In this document: piece after piece, positions 8,073-15,886 of the stretch
How positions within the stretch are numbered: position 1 is the first letter of the stretch
Layout: each line of letters opens with the position of its first letter
Source: Streptacidiphilus carbonis
GTDB taxonomy: Bacteria; Actinomycetota; Actinomycetes; Streptomycetales; Streptomycetaceae
Direction of reading: 5' to 3'
Assembly (NCBI RefSeq): GCF_000787775.1
Contig: NZ_BBPM01000016.1
Coordinates: forward strand, 62,001-126,000
DNA length: 64,000 nt
Translations under genes and position numbers: made by a program
Notes under the pieces: model-generated
What the model saw: only the letters and a program-made list of their open reading frames with translations
Database searches by the model: none
What the model was told of the DNA's origin: nothing

Positions 8073-8120
8073 TTTGGAAAATATCCCAAAAATCTAGACA
8101 CAGGGGCAAAGCCCTGTCAC
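8073..8120 (-). promoter_or_regulatory. Leftward promoter with overlapping operators
   Basis: Read leftward: -35 GTGACA, 18-base spacer, -10 TAGATT. A dyad with arms ACAGGG and CCCTGT fills most of the spacer. A second dyad, TTTGG/CCAAA, lies at the expected transcription start. This is a locally AT-rich patch in GC-rich DNA, and it faces the repressor-like gene that starts near 7976. Confidence 0.5.
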
Positions 8121-8207
8121 GATCCTTACCGTGCCGTAACGGAAGGCACTCAACCGGATCAGCGATCGGGAGCATCATGTCGGACTTATAGGGCAGTTGA
8201 AGCTGTG

Positions 8208-8567
8208 TCAGTCCTGCGGTTCACCCTCCGCCTCCGGGCACTCCTGCTCCTCGGCGAAGCGCGGCCAGTCCTCGGTGTACAGCCAGAACAGCGGCACTCG
8301 CAGGGCACGGGCGATACGGATGTGGAAGCTCAGGCCGAGGTCGCTGGAGCCGGCTTCCATGTGCTGGATCTGGCGGTCGCTGACGCCGGAAAGGTCCCGC
8401 AGTGCCTCTTGCCCGAGTCCGCGCCATTTGCGGAGGCCCGCGATGTTGCGGCCGACGCGCTGGATCTCCTGGCGCACGGACGGGTCGATTTGATCTTTCG
8501 GCACACAGCAACGCTGGAGGTGGAACCGCTGATAGACCACGAAAAGCTTTTCGGGTTTCTGGATCAT
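8208..8567 (-). CDS. Cro/C1-type XRE regulator
   Basis: A 119-residue protein with a full helix-turn-helix domain around residues 37-90: VGRNIAGLRKWRGLGQEALRD, then SGVSDRQIQHMEAG, and RIARALRVPLFWLY. The tail is acidic. With the 7575 protein it forms a two-regulator set typical of phage lysogeny control; here both are on the same strand as the integrase. No strong ribosome-binding site is seen before the ATG, so a later start is possible. Confidence 0.72.
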   Translation of the reverse strand: MIQKPEKLFVVYQRFHLQRCCVPKDQIDPSVRQEIQRVGRNIAGLRKWRGLGQEALRDLSGVSDRQIQHMEAGSSDLGLSFHIRIARALRVPLFWLYTEDWPRFAEEQECPEAEGEPQD

Positions 8568-8780
8568 GAAAGGGTTCGGCCTCCGCGGTTAGGTGTGCTC
8601 GCGGGCCACCCGCCCCGCTAGCGGTCGCATCCCGGCCCCCGCACCGACACCCCACCAACCCCTGTCGACCAGAGGCGCGCACGCCGCGCTCTGACGTCGC
8701 AGGCCCACAAGCGGGCTGCGGAAGGCGTTACTCGCGAGGTACGCCGCTCCGCCCATATGACGGAGACGCAGTCCAACAGG
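8568..8780. other. Intergenic stretch, no gene seen
   Basis: No ORF with a plausible ribosome-binding site is seen in this gap. It separates the integrase terminator from the XRE gene upstream end and probably carries that gene's promoter, though no clear -35/-10 pair stands out. Confidence 0.4.
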
Positions 8781-8806
8781 CCGCCCCCACCTTCCGGCGG
8801 GGGCGG
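8781..8806 (-). terminator. Terminator of the integrase gene
   Basis: 8-bp stem CCGCCCCC/GGGGGCGG with a 10-base loop, starting 5 bases past the integrase stop codon. Confidence 0.7.
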
Positions 8807-8811
8807 TCGCT

Positions 8812-9846
8812 CTACTTGAGATTGTCACCCGGACTCAGGTTCTTGTGGGCGTTTCTCGCTCTCTCGGCGCCGGCGCTGGCCGCATACCGGGCCAGCATCT
8901 GCCGGGACCGCCAGCCGGTGATCCGCATCAGGTCGTCCTCGTTGCCGCCGTTGACCTTCCACAGGTGCGCGAACGTATGCCTGAACTGGTGCGGGTGGAT
9001 GTGCCCGAGGCCGGCCTCTTCGGCCCGGCGCTCCAGCATGGTGCCCACGCCCCAGATCGTGAACGGCGCCTTGCTCTTGACCCCGACCCACAGCGGGGCG
9101 TCCGGCTCCGTGGAGCAGCCGTGCTTGGACAGGGCGCGCAGGTAGCGGTCGACGGCAGTCGCCGCGGTGCGGCCGATGGGCACCGCCCGCTCGCGGTTGC
9201 TCTTCCCCAGCACCCGCAGGACCTGCAGGTCGAGGTCGATGTCGCCGATGCTGCGCGCCGTCAGCTCGGTCAGGCGCACGCCAGTGTCGATGAACAGCAT
9301 GATGATCGCCAGGTCGCGGCGGGACGCGAAGTCCTTCCCGGAGCAGACGGTGATCAGCGCCTTCAGCGCGTTGTCGGAGATGACGGGCACCTCCTTCTCG
9401 CCCGGCGTCGGCGCCCGCATGCTCCGCATCGGGGAGCGGTCGAGCTCCTCCTCGTCGACGAGCCAGTTGAAGAACGTCTTCATCGGCCGGAACCTGACGT
9501 TTGCGGACGACGCGGAGGTGGTTTCGATCTCGTGGGTGATCCACGCCTCCAGATGCTCGCGGTGGACGGCGTCCAGAGTTTCGGGCGCGGGTAGGGCGTC
9601 GGGCTCCGGCGGCTTGTACGTGAGGATGTAGCGGCGCATCCGCTCGCCGGCCGTGCCGTAGACCTTGAGGGTCTGCTCGGCGACGTTGCGCGATTTCAGG
9701 GACCGCTTCCAGGAGTTGAGGAGGGGTCCGAAGTCGAAGGGGGCCGGCTGGTCGCTGCTGCTGAAACTCACGGCTGTGGTCATGTTCGTGAAGGTAGACC
9801 ACTGACCCCGTTGCTCATAGGCACTTGGCGGAAGAGCGATATGCAC
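8812..9846 (-). CDS. Tyrosine-type site-specific integrase
   Basis: A 344-residue protein with an N-terminal SAM-like core-binding domain (about residues 38-135) and a C-terminal catalytic domain. The catalytic set is present: R191 (TGVRLTEL), K215 (LGKSNRER), H286-x-x-R289 (HQFRHTF), W312 (GWRSRQML) and Y321 (ARYAAS). Xer/phage integrases use these residues for DNA strand exchange. The gene runs toward the element interior and starts 52 bases from the 3' end of a tRNA-Arg gene, its likely target. The first in-frame start is GTG; an ATG 21 codons later is an alternative, and neither has a good ribosome-binding site. Confidence 0.92.
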   Translation of the reverse strand: MHIALPPSAYEQRGQWSTFTNMTTAVSFSSSDQPAPFDFGPLLNSWKRSLKSRNVAEQTLKVYGTAGERMRRYILTYKPPEPDALPAPETLDAVHREHLEAWITHEIETTSASSANVRFRPMKTFFNWLVDEEELDRSPMRSMRAPTPGEKEVPVISDNALKALITVCSGKDFASRRDLAIIMLFIDTGVRLTELTARSIGDIDLDLQVLRVLGKSNRERAVPIGRTAATAVDRYLRALSKHGCSTEPDAPLWVGVKSKAPFTIWGVGTMLERRAEEAGLGHIHPHQFRHTFAHLWKVNGGNEDDLMRITGWRSRQMLARYAASAGAERARNAHKNLSPGDNLK

Positions 9847-9898
9847 AGGCCGGGCGGACTATGATGCTCCGCTGCACTGCTGGTCAGACTGGGTTTGT

Positions 9899-9970
9899 GC
9901 CCCCGGCAGGACTCGAACCTGCGGCCAAGTGCTTAGAAGGCACCTGCTCTATCCACTGAGCTACGGGGGC
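9899..9970 (-). tRNA. tRNA-Arg (anticodon UCU)
   Basis: A 72-nt cloverleaf with a 7-bp acceptor stem GCCCCCG/CGGGGGC, a D-arm AGCTCAGTGGATAGAGC, an anticodon loop CTTCTAA giving UCU, and a T-arm with GGTTCGAGTCC. No CCA is encoded. Its 3' end faces the integrase gene, so the attachment core probably lies in the T-arm and acceptor region; integration has left the tRNA sequence intact. Confidence 0.95.
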
Positions 9971-10156
9971 GGGGCGGGACAGACGCCGGGGTGGTGTGCC
10001 GGGCTGGGTCCTGCCGTGGGACAGGATAAGCGCCGGTTGGCTCCGCACCTGGTGTGCCGACGGGGGTGGTGTAGGCCTTAACCCCCGCTTGGGCGGTCTG
10101 ATAATCGCAGGTGGGATCCTTGGGCGCAGCGGTGCGGGAGCCAAGAGGGCGGGCTG

Positions 10157-10331
10157 TTGTCCACTCGTTACGGCGCTGCTGCCTCAGCCGTTATGGTCGG
10201 GCCGGTTACTGAGCGTGTACGGTCAGGGACCTGCGGGGGAGCTGGCCGCGACCGCCGTGACACACGGGTACGGGCCCCTAAGTACACCCGATCGAGTGAG
10301 GGCCTTTTCCACACCCTCCAGGTTGTCCACA
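10157..10331. promoter_or_regulatory. DnaA-box-like words upstream of ssb
   Basis: In the 446-bp gene-free gap between the tRNA and ssb I see TTGTCCACT (10157), TTTTCCACA (10305) and TTGTCCACA (10323). The last is the actinobacterial DnaA-box consensus and the other two are one-base variants. All have the same orientation. The gap also has to hold the ssb promoter. Nothing else was found in it. Confidence 0.4.
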
Positions 10332-10416
10332 GATCCGCGGCCACCGCCACCGCAGGGCGGCGTTCTGCTCCAGGCTGGTTCCCGGACAGCAGCTCACGGG
10401 ACAGGGGTACGGCGCG

Positions 10417-10599
10417 ATGAACAGCACGCTGGTGACGGTCGTGGGGCATGTGGCCTCGGATGTGCGGTACGCGACCACCGCGAACGGGGTGCCGGTGGCC
10501 AGCTTTCGGCTGGCGGCCACCGACCGGCGGTTCGACAAGCAGCGGGAGGTGTGGGTGGACGGGGACACCAGCTTCTACACCGTCTGGTCGTGCTCCTGA
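10417..10599 (+). pseudogene. ssb: 5' part of a split single-stranded DNA-binding protein gene
   Basis: The first 58 codons match an OB-fold SSB: TLVTVVGHVASDVRY, then GVPVASFRLAATDRRFD and DTSFYTVW. The frame then runs into element DNA and stops after two element-derived codons (CS). The rest of the gene resumes in frame at 36342, and together they would give a 177-residue SSB. Within Streptomycetaceae a second ssb elsewhere is common, which could explain tolerance of the disruption. Whether the 60-residue fragment is made is unknown. Confidence 0.88.
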
Positions 10600-10603
10600 A
10601 CGC
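10588..10603. other. attL of element C
   Basis: Junction at the GTG at 10590-10592. To the left the ssb reading frame is intact; to the right lies the dyad arm CTGAACGC (10596-10603), whose mate GCGTTCAG sits at the other junction. A serine-integrase gene begins 21 bases further on. Confidence 0.82.
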
Positions 10604-10608
10604 CTGAC

Positions 10609-10616
10609 TATAGAAT
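10609..10616 (+). promoter_or_regulatory. Possible -10 element of the integrase gene
   Basis: TATAGAAT lies 7 bases upstream of the integrase ATG, so the transcript would be nearly leaderless. The matching -35 position falls exactly on the integration junction: it reads GGTCGT in the integrated state and would read TTCAGT in the excised circle. Confidence 0.4.
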
Positions 10617-10623
10617 AGCCCGC

Positions 10624-12225
10624 ATGGCTCTCGGGAAACACCCCCTTCGCGTTGTCGGCGTACTTCGATTGAGTAACGAGACGGACGAGTCGACGTCCAT
10701 CGAGCGACAGCGCGCCCTCGTCAAGAACTGGGCCCAGGCCACCGGGAACGTGATGGTCGGCTGGTCGGAGGACGTGGACGTGTCCGGCGGCATCCGACCA
10801 TTCGCCCGCCCCGAGCTCGGCCCGTGGCTGGCCACCCCGGAGCGGTTCGACGCCCTAGTCGTATGGAAGCTCGACCGCCTCACCCGACGCGCCGCCCACT
10901 TCGTCGAGCTGCGGGACTGGGCCGAAGAGCACGGCATCGCCATCGTCAGCGTGACCGAGGGCTTCGACCTCAGCACCGCCATGGGCAAGATGTTCGCCAC
11001 GATCATCGCCGCGTTCGCCGAGGGCGAGCTGGAGACCATCCGGGAGCGCACCCGCGGCTCCCATGCCAGGCTCCGTCAGATCGGCCGCTACGCGGGCGCT
11101 CCGTGGCCCATGGGCTACCGCGCAGTGGATCTGCCCACCGGGGGCAAGACGCTCGTCCCAGAGCCCGAATACGCCGAGATCCTGCGCGGCATCATCCGCG
11201 ACGTCACCGAGGGCGTCTCCACCGCCGAGATCGCCCGGCGCCTCAACGCCGCGGGAGTGCTCACCTGGGGCGACAAGCGCGCGGAGCTGCGTGGTGCGGA
11301 GCCTGCGGAGACGCGTCAGCGGTGGACTGCGGACGTCGTGCAGCAGATCGTGCGGAACCCGGTCTGCGCCGGCTACCGGACCGAGAAGACCAAGGCGGAG
11401 GACGGCCGCTTCCTCCGGGCAGCGAAGATCGTCTATGACGAGGACGGCAACCCCGTGATGGCCACCACCACGCCGGTGGTGACGCCGTCGGAGTGGATGA
11501 AGGCCAGGACGGCGATGATGGCCCGCGGCACCACGGTGGAGCGTGCGGCCCGAGCTGAGTCGATGCTGCAGGGCGTCGCCAAGTGCGGCAGCTGCGGTAC
11601 CAACTTGTACCAGCATCGGCAGACCAAGAAGCTCAAGAGCGGGACCCGCGAGTACTGCTACTACCGCTGCCAGGGCGAACGAAAGGGGCACGACTGCGCC
11701 AGCCCCGCCAACATCGACGTCGACTCGGCCGAGCGCGAGGTCGGCGCCGCCCTGCTGTTCATCCTCGGGCAGAGCGAGATCACCCGGCTCGACCATGATC
11801 CCGGCGAGGACTACAGCGCCGAGATCATGGAGGCGCGTCGGCGGCTCGACGAGTTGGAGGATGACTACCTGGTGGGCAAGTACGACTCCCCCGAGGGCAA
11901 GCGCCGGTACGAGCGGCTGCACGCCCGCGCCTGCGACCAGGTCGACCGGCTGCTCGCCCTGCCGGTACGCCGGGCTTCGACCCGGACCGTGGGCAGCGGG
12001 GAGACGTACGGGCAGCGCTGGGAGCGGTGCGACCGACTGGAGCGGCGCGCGTTCTTGCTGGAGCAGGAGTTCGCCGTCACGGTCCACGCTCCGGGCACGC
12101 TGGAGCATCCGGTGACCGGGGAACTCAACACGGCCCCCGCGGTCGTCCTGGAGGTCCCTGAGAGGCTTCGTGGGACCCCTGGGGCTCCCGTGTTCACCGT
12201 GCCGCCGGGCACTCGACTGGGATAG
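10624..12225 (+). CDS. Large serine integrase
   Basis: A 533-residue protein. The catalytic domain starts VVGVLRLSNETDESTSIERQ with nucleophile Ser17, followed by LDRLTRR and a FATIIAAFAEGELE helix (about residues 90-145). A recombinase domain follows, then a zinc ribbon (CGSCG near 321 with YYRC and CASP around 345-360), a coiled-coil segment and a C-terminal tail. Large serine integrases join attP and attB through a 2-bp staggered cut and need a separate directionality factor to excise. Its position next to attL and the reconstructed attP dyad make it the enzyme that inserted element C into ssb. Confidence 0.95.
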   Translation: MALGKHPLRVVGVLRLSNETDESTSIERQRALVKNWAQATGNVMVGWSEDVDVSGGIRPFARPELGPWLATPERFDALVVWKLDRLTRRAAHFVELRDWAEEHGIAIVSVTEGFDLSTAMGKMFATIIAAFAEGELETIRERTRGSHARLRQIGRYAGAPWPMGYRAVDLPTGGKTLVPEPEYAEILRGIIRDVTEGVSTAEIARRLNAAGVLTWGDKRAELRGAEPAETRQRWTADVVQQIVRNPVCAGYRTEKTKAEDGRFLRAAKIVYDEDGNPVMATTTPVVTPSEWMKARTAMMARGTTVERAARAESMLQGVAKCGSCGTNLYQHRQTKKLKSGTREYCYYRCQGERKGHDCASPANIDVDSAEREVGAALLFILGQSEITRLDHDPGEDYSAEIMEARRRLDELEDDYLVGKYDSPEGKRRYERLHARACDQVDRLLALPVRRASTRTVGSGETYGQRWERCDRLERRAFLLEQEFAVTVHAPGTLEHPVTGELNTAPAVVLEVPERLRGTPGAPVFTVPPGTRLG

Positions 12226-12240
12226 ACACCGAGAACGCGC

Positions 12241-12272
12241 GCGGCCTGGCAGCACGATTCCTGCCAGGCCGC
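12241..12272. terminator. Bidirectional terminator
   Basis: Perfect 12-bp stem, arms GCGGCCTGGCAG and CTGCCAGGCCGC, with an 8-base loop, between the convergent integrase and the 12282 gene. Confidence 0.85.
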
Positions 12273-12281
12273 TCATTCTGC

Positions 12282-13178
12282 CTACGCCCCGGCCTGGTCC
12301 AGCCTTTCGCCGATCTCGGCGACGATCTGGTCGAACGCCTCGTCCTCGTCAGCGCCGGCGGCAACGCGCGCCGCGAGCTCCTCGTCAGCGGTGCGCTCGT
12401 AGAGGATCTCTGCAGCGACGTACACCTCGGAGGGCCTGATGCCGGTCCGGTGCGGGAAGTCGGACAGGCCAAAGCTGCGCCAGGCGCGGAGTGCCCCCGC
12501 TGCCACCGCAGCCGGATCGTCGGCGTGCAGAGCCGTCGCCAGGCGGGCGAACTCCTTGATCAGCACCTCATCACTATTCATCTGCTCGCCCAGCCACAGA
12601 AGCAACTTCGTGCCGGGCTCCGCACCCATACGCCCCTGGACTGCAGCGCCGAGCCAGCCAGCTTCGCGGGCGCGCTGGACCCACCCGCGGACCGTTCCCT
12701 TTGGTCGGCCGAGCCGCTCCTCCAAGCGCTGCAGCACTGCCCGGTCCTTCCCGGGCGCGCTCTCTTCCAGGTACACGAGAGCAACGTGACGAAGGAGCTC
12801 ATCGGTCACGAGCACGCGCCCCGGCGGGATCACGTAGTCATCGGCCGGCCGCGCCGGTCGAATCCCGGTAGTCAGGGCCACGATGTTCGGGTCGTTGACC
12901 ATGCTCGAGGTGTTCGCGAAGCGCAGCACATCCCCCAGCGGGACGCGCCGGAGCAGCCCATGAGTGATACCCGCACGGCTCGGCGCGGTGATCTCCACCC
13001 GAGTGACCACAAGGCCCTGCTCGCCGCGTGAGACATCCCCGGTTGCGCGGAGGTCGCCGCTCCCCCAGGCGAAATGGCAGGCAACTCCCCGTGCAGCCGC
13101 ATCCGGCTCCGGGCTGCTGATCTGCACGCTCCCGCTCTGGGCCGCGCCGGAGTCGGGCGAGTGCTGGTTGGGGCTCAT
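12282..13178 (-). CDS. Hypothetical protein with a C-terminal HTH-like segment
   Basis: A 298-residue protein. The N-terminal 130 residues are beta-rich (LVVTRVEITAPSRAG). Around residue 160 there is a helix-turn-helix-like stretch (LEERLGRPKGTVRGWVQRAREAG), and the tail is acidic and helical (EILYERTADEELAARVAAG). The start MSPNQHSP is chosen because the upstream in-frame region runs into the divergent promoter; a start 33 codons earlier is possible. Divergent to a small XRE gene. The family is not identified; it may be a replication or regulatory factor. Confidence 0.7.
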   Translation of the reverse strand: MSPNQHSPDSGAAQSGSVQISSPEPDAAARGVACHFAWGSGDLRATGDVSRGEQGLVVTRVEITAPSRAGITHGLLRRVPLGDVLRFANTSSMVNDPNIVALTTGIRPARPADDYVIPPGRVLVTDELLRHVALVYLEESAPGKDRAVLQRLEERLGRPKGTVRGWVQRAREAGWLGAAVQGRMGAEPGTKLLLWLGEQMNSDEVLIKEFARLATALHADDPAAVAAGALRAWRSFGLSDFPHRTGIRPSEVYVAAEILYERTADEELAARVAAGADEDEAFDQIVAEIGERLDQAGA

Positions 13179-13293
13179 GGCCGGAGCATCCCACAAGTCG
13201 ACATGTCGGATCGAGATGCCATCGCCGCATTGGCTAGAACTAGGCAGGTTCGTCTGTCTTGCTAAAGTCGGAAACATAGACGATGATGACTAC

Positions 13294-13545
13294 GTGAAAC
13301 CTACGCAGCAGATTGCGGAGCTAGTCCACGAGCGCGTGGCCATGCACGCCGACCTGCCAACTCCTGCTCAGCGGCGAGCTTTGCGGGAGGCGGCTGGTCT
13401 GTCTCAGGCCGAGGTCGCTCGCATCGTCGGAGTGACCACGGCTGCGGTCGGCCACTGGGAAACGGGTGTTCGTCAGACGCCCCGCAACCCCACGGTCTTC
13501 GAGCGATACGTGCAGGTACTTCGAGCACTCCGGGAGGCGATCTGA
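13294..13545 (+). CDS. Small XRE-type HTH regulator
   Basis: An 83-residue protein with a complete helix-turn-helix (ALREAAGLSQAEVARIVGVT, then AAVGHWETGVR). The GTG is the only in-frame start close to the domain; CATAGA 14 bases upstream could be a -10 for a near-leaderless transcript. It opens a rightward operon of overlapping genes leading to the primase-helicase, which it may regulate. Confidence 0.75.
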   Translation: MKPTQQIAELVHERVAMHADLPTPAQRRALREAAGLSQAEVARIVGVTTAAVGHWETGVRQTPRNPTVFERYVQVLRALREAI

Positions 13546-13730
13546 TGGCCGATCAGACCGATTCGCCCCGTTGGTTCGTCGTCATGCCGCTACTCGACAG
13601 CGAAGACGGAACCGAGCCGCTGTTCCAGCGCGCAGGCACCTGGCTTCTCGACAGCACGACCGGCTCGATGTACAGCGCCAGCGGCTGGCCCCAGCAGGTC
13701 ACCAGCACCTTGGCCCACACAGCGGCCTAA
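13545..13730 (+). CDS. Small hypothetical protein
   Basis: A 61-residue protein whose ATG overlaps the stop of the XRE gene (TGATG), which implies coupled translation. Aromatic and beta-prone (PRWFVVMPLLD, TWLLDSTTGSMYSA). Function unknown. Confidence 0.62.
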   Translation: MADQTDSPRWFVVMPLLDSEDGTEPLFQRAGTWLLDSTTGSMYSASGWPQQVTSTLAHTAA

Positions 13731-13844
13731 CCCAGAAAACGGCGAAGGCCCCGGGGTCTTCACACCACCGAGGCCATGTTCGCCAACCAAATCGCGTCCG
13801 CAGCTAGCAGGCGAGGGCGCACGAATTGGAAGGAGCTACTGGCA

Positions 13845-14180
13845 ATGATGCCAGCCCAACAGCTCGAAGGCACCACCACCGTCGGCACACCGCCGTCGAT
13901 CTTCAGCGGTGACGACGCGACCACCCACCCCCGCACCGCCTACGCCCGCTACAGCACCCCGGTGGCGGACCTCCCCAAGCCGTTCAGCGCGGGCCTCATC
14001 CGCTTCACGAAGCCCAGGAAGGGCAGCGTGCTCTCCTGCGCCTGGGTCGCCGCCTACCCGGGTGCCGAGCCGGTCCTGATGGTCGGATACGACGGCACCC
14101 GCATCGGCCGGGACCTGGTGGAAGCGATCATCCACGACCGGTACGGCATCCCCGACGAGGTCATCGAGGTGTCGATGTGA
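13845..14180 (+). CDS. Hypothetical protein
   Basis: A 111-residue protein. AAGGAG lies 9 bases before this ATG, so it is preferred over a start 23 codons upstream. Compact alpha/beta pattern with VLSCAWVAAYPGAEPVLMVGYDG and VEAIIHDRYGIP. Its stop overlaps the next gene's start (ATGTGA). Not recognised. Confidence 0.68.
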   Translation: MMPAQQLEGTTTVGTPPSIFSGDDATTHPRTAYARYSTPVADLPKPFSAGLIRFTKPRKGSVLSCAWVAAYPGAEPVLMVGYDGTRIGRDLVEAIIHDRYGIPDEVIEVSM

Positions 14181-14473
14181 TCGCCACCGTGGACGAGTCG
14201 ACCGCCGTGAACAACGACCCCATCGAGGGCGCCAAGACCGAGATCGTCGTCACCGACGGGTCCGACGGCATCACCCTCGTCGGACAGATCCAGTCCTGGC
14301 TGGCGGAGCCGGGCTTCCCCGCCCTGACGGAGATCCTCCTGTCCGTCCAGACCGGGCAGGGCCTCGCCGCGCTCACGCCGGCTGCGGTCCGCGCCCTGGC
14401 GCCGGGCCTGCACCGGTTCGCCGACGACCTGGTCGTCCTCGCCGACCAGGTCGACGCCCTCGGAGGTGCGTGA
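14177..14473 (+). CDS. Hypothetical protein
   Basis: A 98-residue acidic protein, probably an N-terminal beta segment (EIVVTDGSDGITLVGQ) followed by helices. GTG start overlapping the previous stop. Not recognised. Confidence 0.68.
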   Translation: MIATVDESTAVNNDPIEGAKTEIVVTDGSDGITLVGQIQSWLAEPGFPALTEILLSVQTGQGLAALTPAAVRALAPGLHRFADDLVVLADQVDALGGA

Positions 14474-14826
14474 TGCCCAAGGGCAACAACACCTTCACCC
14501 ACCCCACCGCCGCGCCCGCCTGGGCCGCGGAGACCTTCACCGGCAACTCCGGCGATCGGCGGCAGTACGGATGGACGTCGCACCACGGCGACTCCGCCAA
14601 GCTCGACGCACCCGGCCCCGAGGGCGGGCTCGTTGTCGAGGCCCAGCTGTTCCAGCTCGTCGAGGACGGCGAGGCCGTCCAGACGTACCTGCGCTTCATG
14701 GGGGCCGAGGACAGCAGCATCGAGACCGACCTGACGGCGGGTGAGGCCGACGAGCTGATCGCCGCCGCCGAGCAGTGGCTCACCAAGATCCGCGGCTTCC
14801 GGGCCCAGATGGGCAGGGGCCAGTGA
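14473..14826 (+). CDS. Hypothetical protein
   Basis: A 117-residue protein. CGGAGG sits just upstream of this ATG. Central beta-rich part (GGLVVEAQLFQLVEDGEAVQ) and a helical C-terminus (ADELIAAAEQWLTKIRGF). Member of the coupled small-gene operon; function unknown. Confidence 0.72.
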   Translation: MPKGNNTFTHPTAAPAWAAETFTGNSGDRRQYGWTSHHGDSAKLDAPGPEGGLVVEAQLFQLVEDGEAVQTYLRFMGAEDSSIETDLTAGEADELIAAAEQWLTKIRGFRAQMGRGQ

Positions 14827-15143
14827 ACGCCGACGAGATCCACATGCACCTGGACTTCCTCCTGGCCGTCCAGCCTCTCGGGGTCGGGGACGAGATCGCC
14901 GAGGCCTCGTACAAGTTGGTGCTCCGGATGATGCAGGACAACCCGGCGCCGTGGGCCGACGACGACCCCTTCGCCGCCGAGCGCTGGCTCGCCGCGCACG
15001 GGGCCTCCCCGGAGATCGCGGCGAAGAACGCCGCCGAGTTCGAGGTCTCCGCCCGTGCCTTGACCGCCATCAAGTTGGGCTACCCGCCGATCACGTTCAA
15101 CGAGGTCGCCGAGGTCTTCAACGAGGTCATCCGTGACGGCTGA
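14823..15143 (+). CDS. Hypothetical helical protein
   Basis: A 106-residue protein starting at the GTG inside the preceding stop. Helical, with FAAERWLAAHGASPEIAAKNAAE in the middle and NEVAEVFNEVIRDG at the end. Function unknown. Confidence 0.72.
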   Translation: MNADEIHMHLDFLLAVQPLGVGDEIAEASYKLVLRMMQDNPAPWADDDPFAAERWLAAHGASPEIAAKNAAEFEVSARALTAIKLGYPPITFNEVAEVFNEVIRDG

Positions 15144-15317
15144 TCCTCCGCGCCGGGACGGCCAGTAGCTCCGCTGCTGGCAAGGCCGGCGGTCCGGGCG
15201 CGGGGACGCCCAGCAAGGACCACACAGCACCGCAGCACCCGGGACCGGGGCAAACCCTCCAGCTCCACCGCCCCGTCCCGGGCCCCATACCAAGCACCTC
15301 CAGATGGAGAACCGCAA
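15144..15317. other. Short intergenic gap, no gene seen
   Basis: A 174-bp break in an otherwise gapless operon. It is GC-rich with short partial dyads, and I see no clear promoter or terminator. Confidence 0.35.
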
Positions 15318-15632
15318 GTGACCATGGACCAAGGCGGCTGCCGCGAGGGTGGTTGCCGCCGCCGCACCCCCGCAGAGAAGCTCGCCCAGCTGTGCGACGC
15401 CGACCTGCGCACCACCGACCCGGAGCTCAGGCTCCTGTCCGGTGCCGTCACGGCCGGCGAGCTGCCGCCCGACCCGTACGCCAGCCGACGGGCTTTCGAA
15501 GACCTGCTGCACAGGGTGCGCGGCTACCTCCGCACCCAGCCTTCCGCCCGCTCCGTCCACGCCGCCGGACAGCGCCTCCAGCGCGCTATCGGCGGCGTGA
15601 CCGCCGACGTGGCGAAGGAGGTGAGCGAGTGA
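15318..15632 (+). CDS. Hypothetical protein
   Basis: A 104-residue protein. GGAG lies 8 bases before the GTG; an ATG two codons later is an alternative. N-terminal CREGGCRRR could bind metal; the remainder is helical and basic. Upstream partner of the primase operon; not recognised. Confidence 0.68.
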   Translation: MTMDQGGCREGGCRRRTPAEKLAQLCDADLRTTDPELRLLSGAVTAGELPPDPYASRRAFEDLLHRVRGYLRTQPSARSVHAAGQRLQRAIGGVTADVAKEVSE

Positions 15633-15886
15633 TGGAGATGAGCGACACCATCTTCGAGGCCTTCATGGAGCAGTTCGAGGAGCACGTCCGCGCCGACGAG
15701 CGGCGCCGCGTGGAGGCCGAGGACAACGCTCGGTGGGAGCCGATCCGCCAGCAGCTGATCCGGTCCCGCAAGCAGCCGCCCTGGGCAGAGCTGAACGCCA
15801 CCTGGCAGGCGGCCCGCCAGCAGCGGTACGACGAAGCCGACGCGGCCCGCGCGGCGCGTGAGCACGACCTGCGGGAGTCCGCGTGA
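15632..15886 (+). CDS. Small charged helical protein
   Basis: An 84-residue protein with a strong AAGGAGGT ribosome-binding site 9 bases upstream. Very rich in Glu, Arg and Gln, probably one long helix (FEEHVRADERRRVEAEDN). Its stop overlaps the primase-helicase start, so it may be made in step with that enzyme. Function unknown. Confidence 0.72.
   Translation: MEMSDTIFEAFMEQFEEHVRADERRRVEAEDNARWEPIRQQLIRSRKQPPWAELNATWQAARQQRYDEADAARAAREHDLRESA

Larger units (their letters stand above)
1..9898. mobile_element. Right part of a prophage-like integrated element (element A)
   Basis: Phage-like lysis and HNH genes lie at the left, XRE-type repressor-like genes in the middle, and a tyrosine integrase at the right edge abuts the 3' end of a tRNA-Arg gene. 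Integrase beside a tRNA 3' end is the standard arrangement for tRNA-targeted prophages and integrative elements. The left end, including any second copy of the tRNA 3' end, lies outside the window, so the element's full size and whether it is a complete phage cannot be judged. Confidence 0.6.

Noticed and set aside
9899-9920. Second copy of the tRNA-Arg 3' end as the other attachment site of element A
   Set aside because: I looked for a repeat of the T-arm and acceptor sequence within the window and found none; the other end must lie to the left of position 1.
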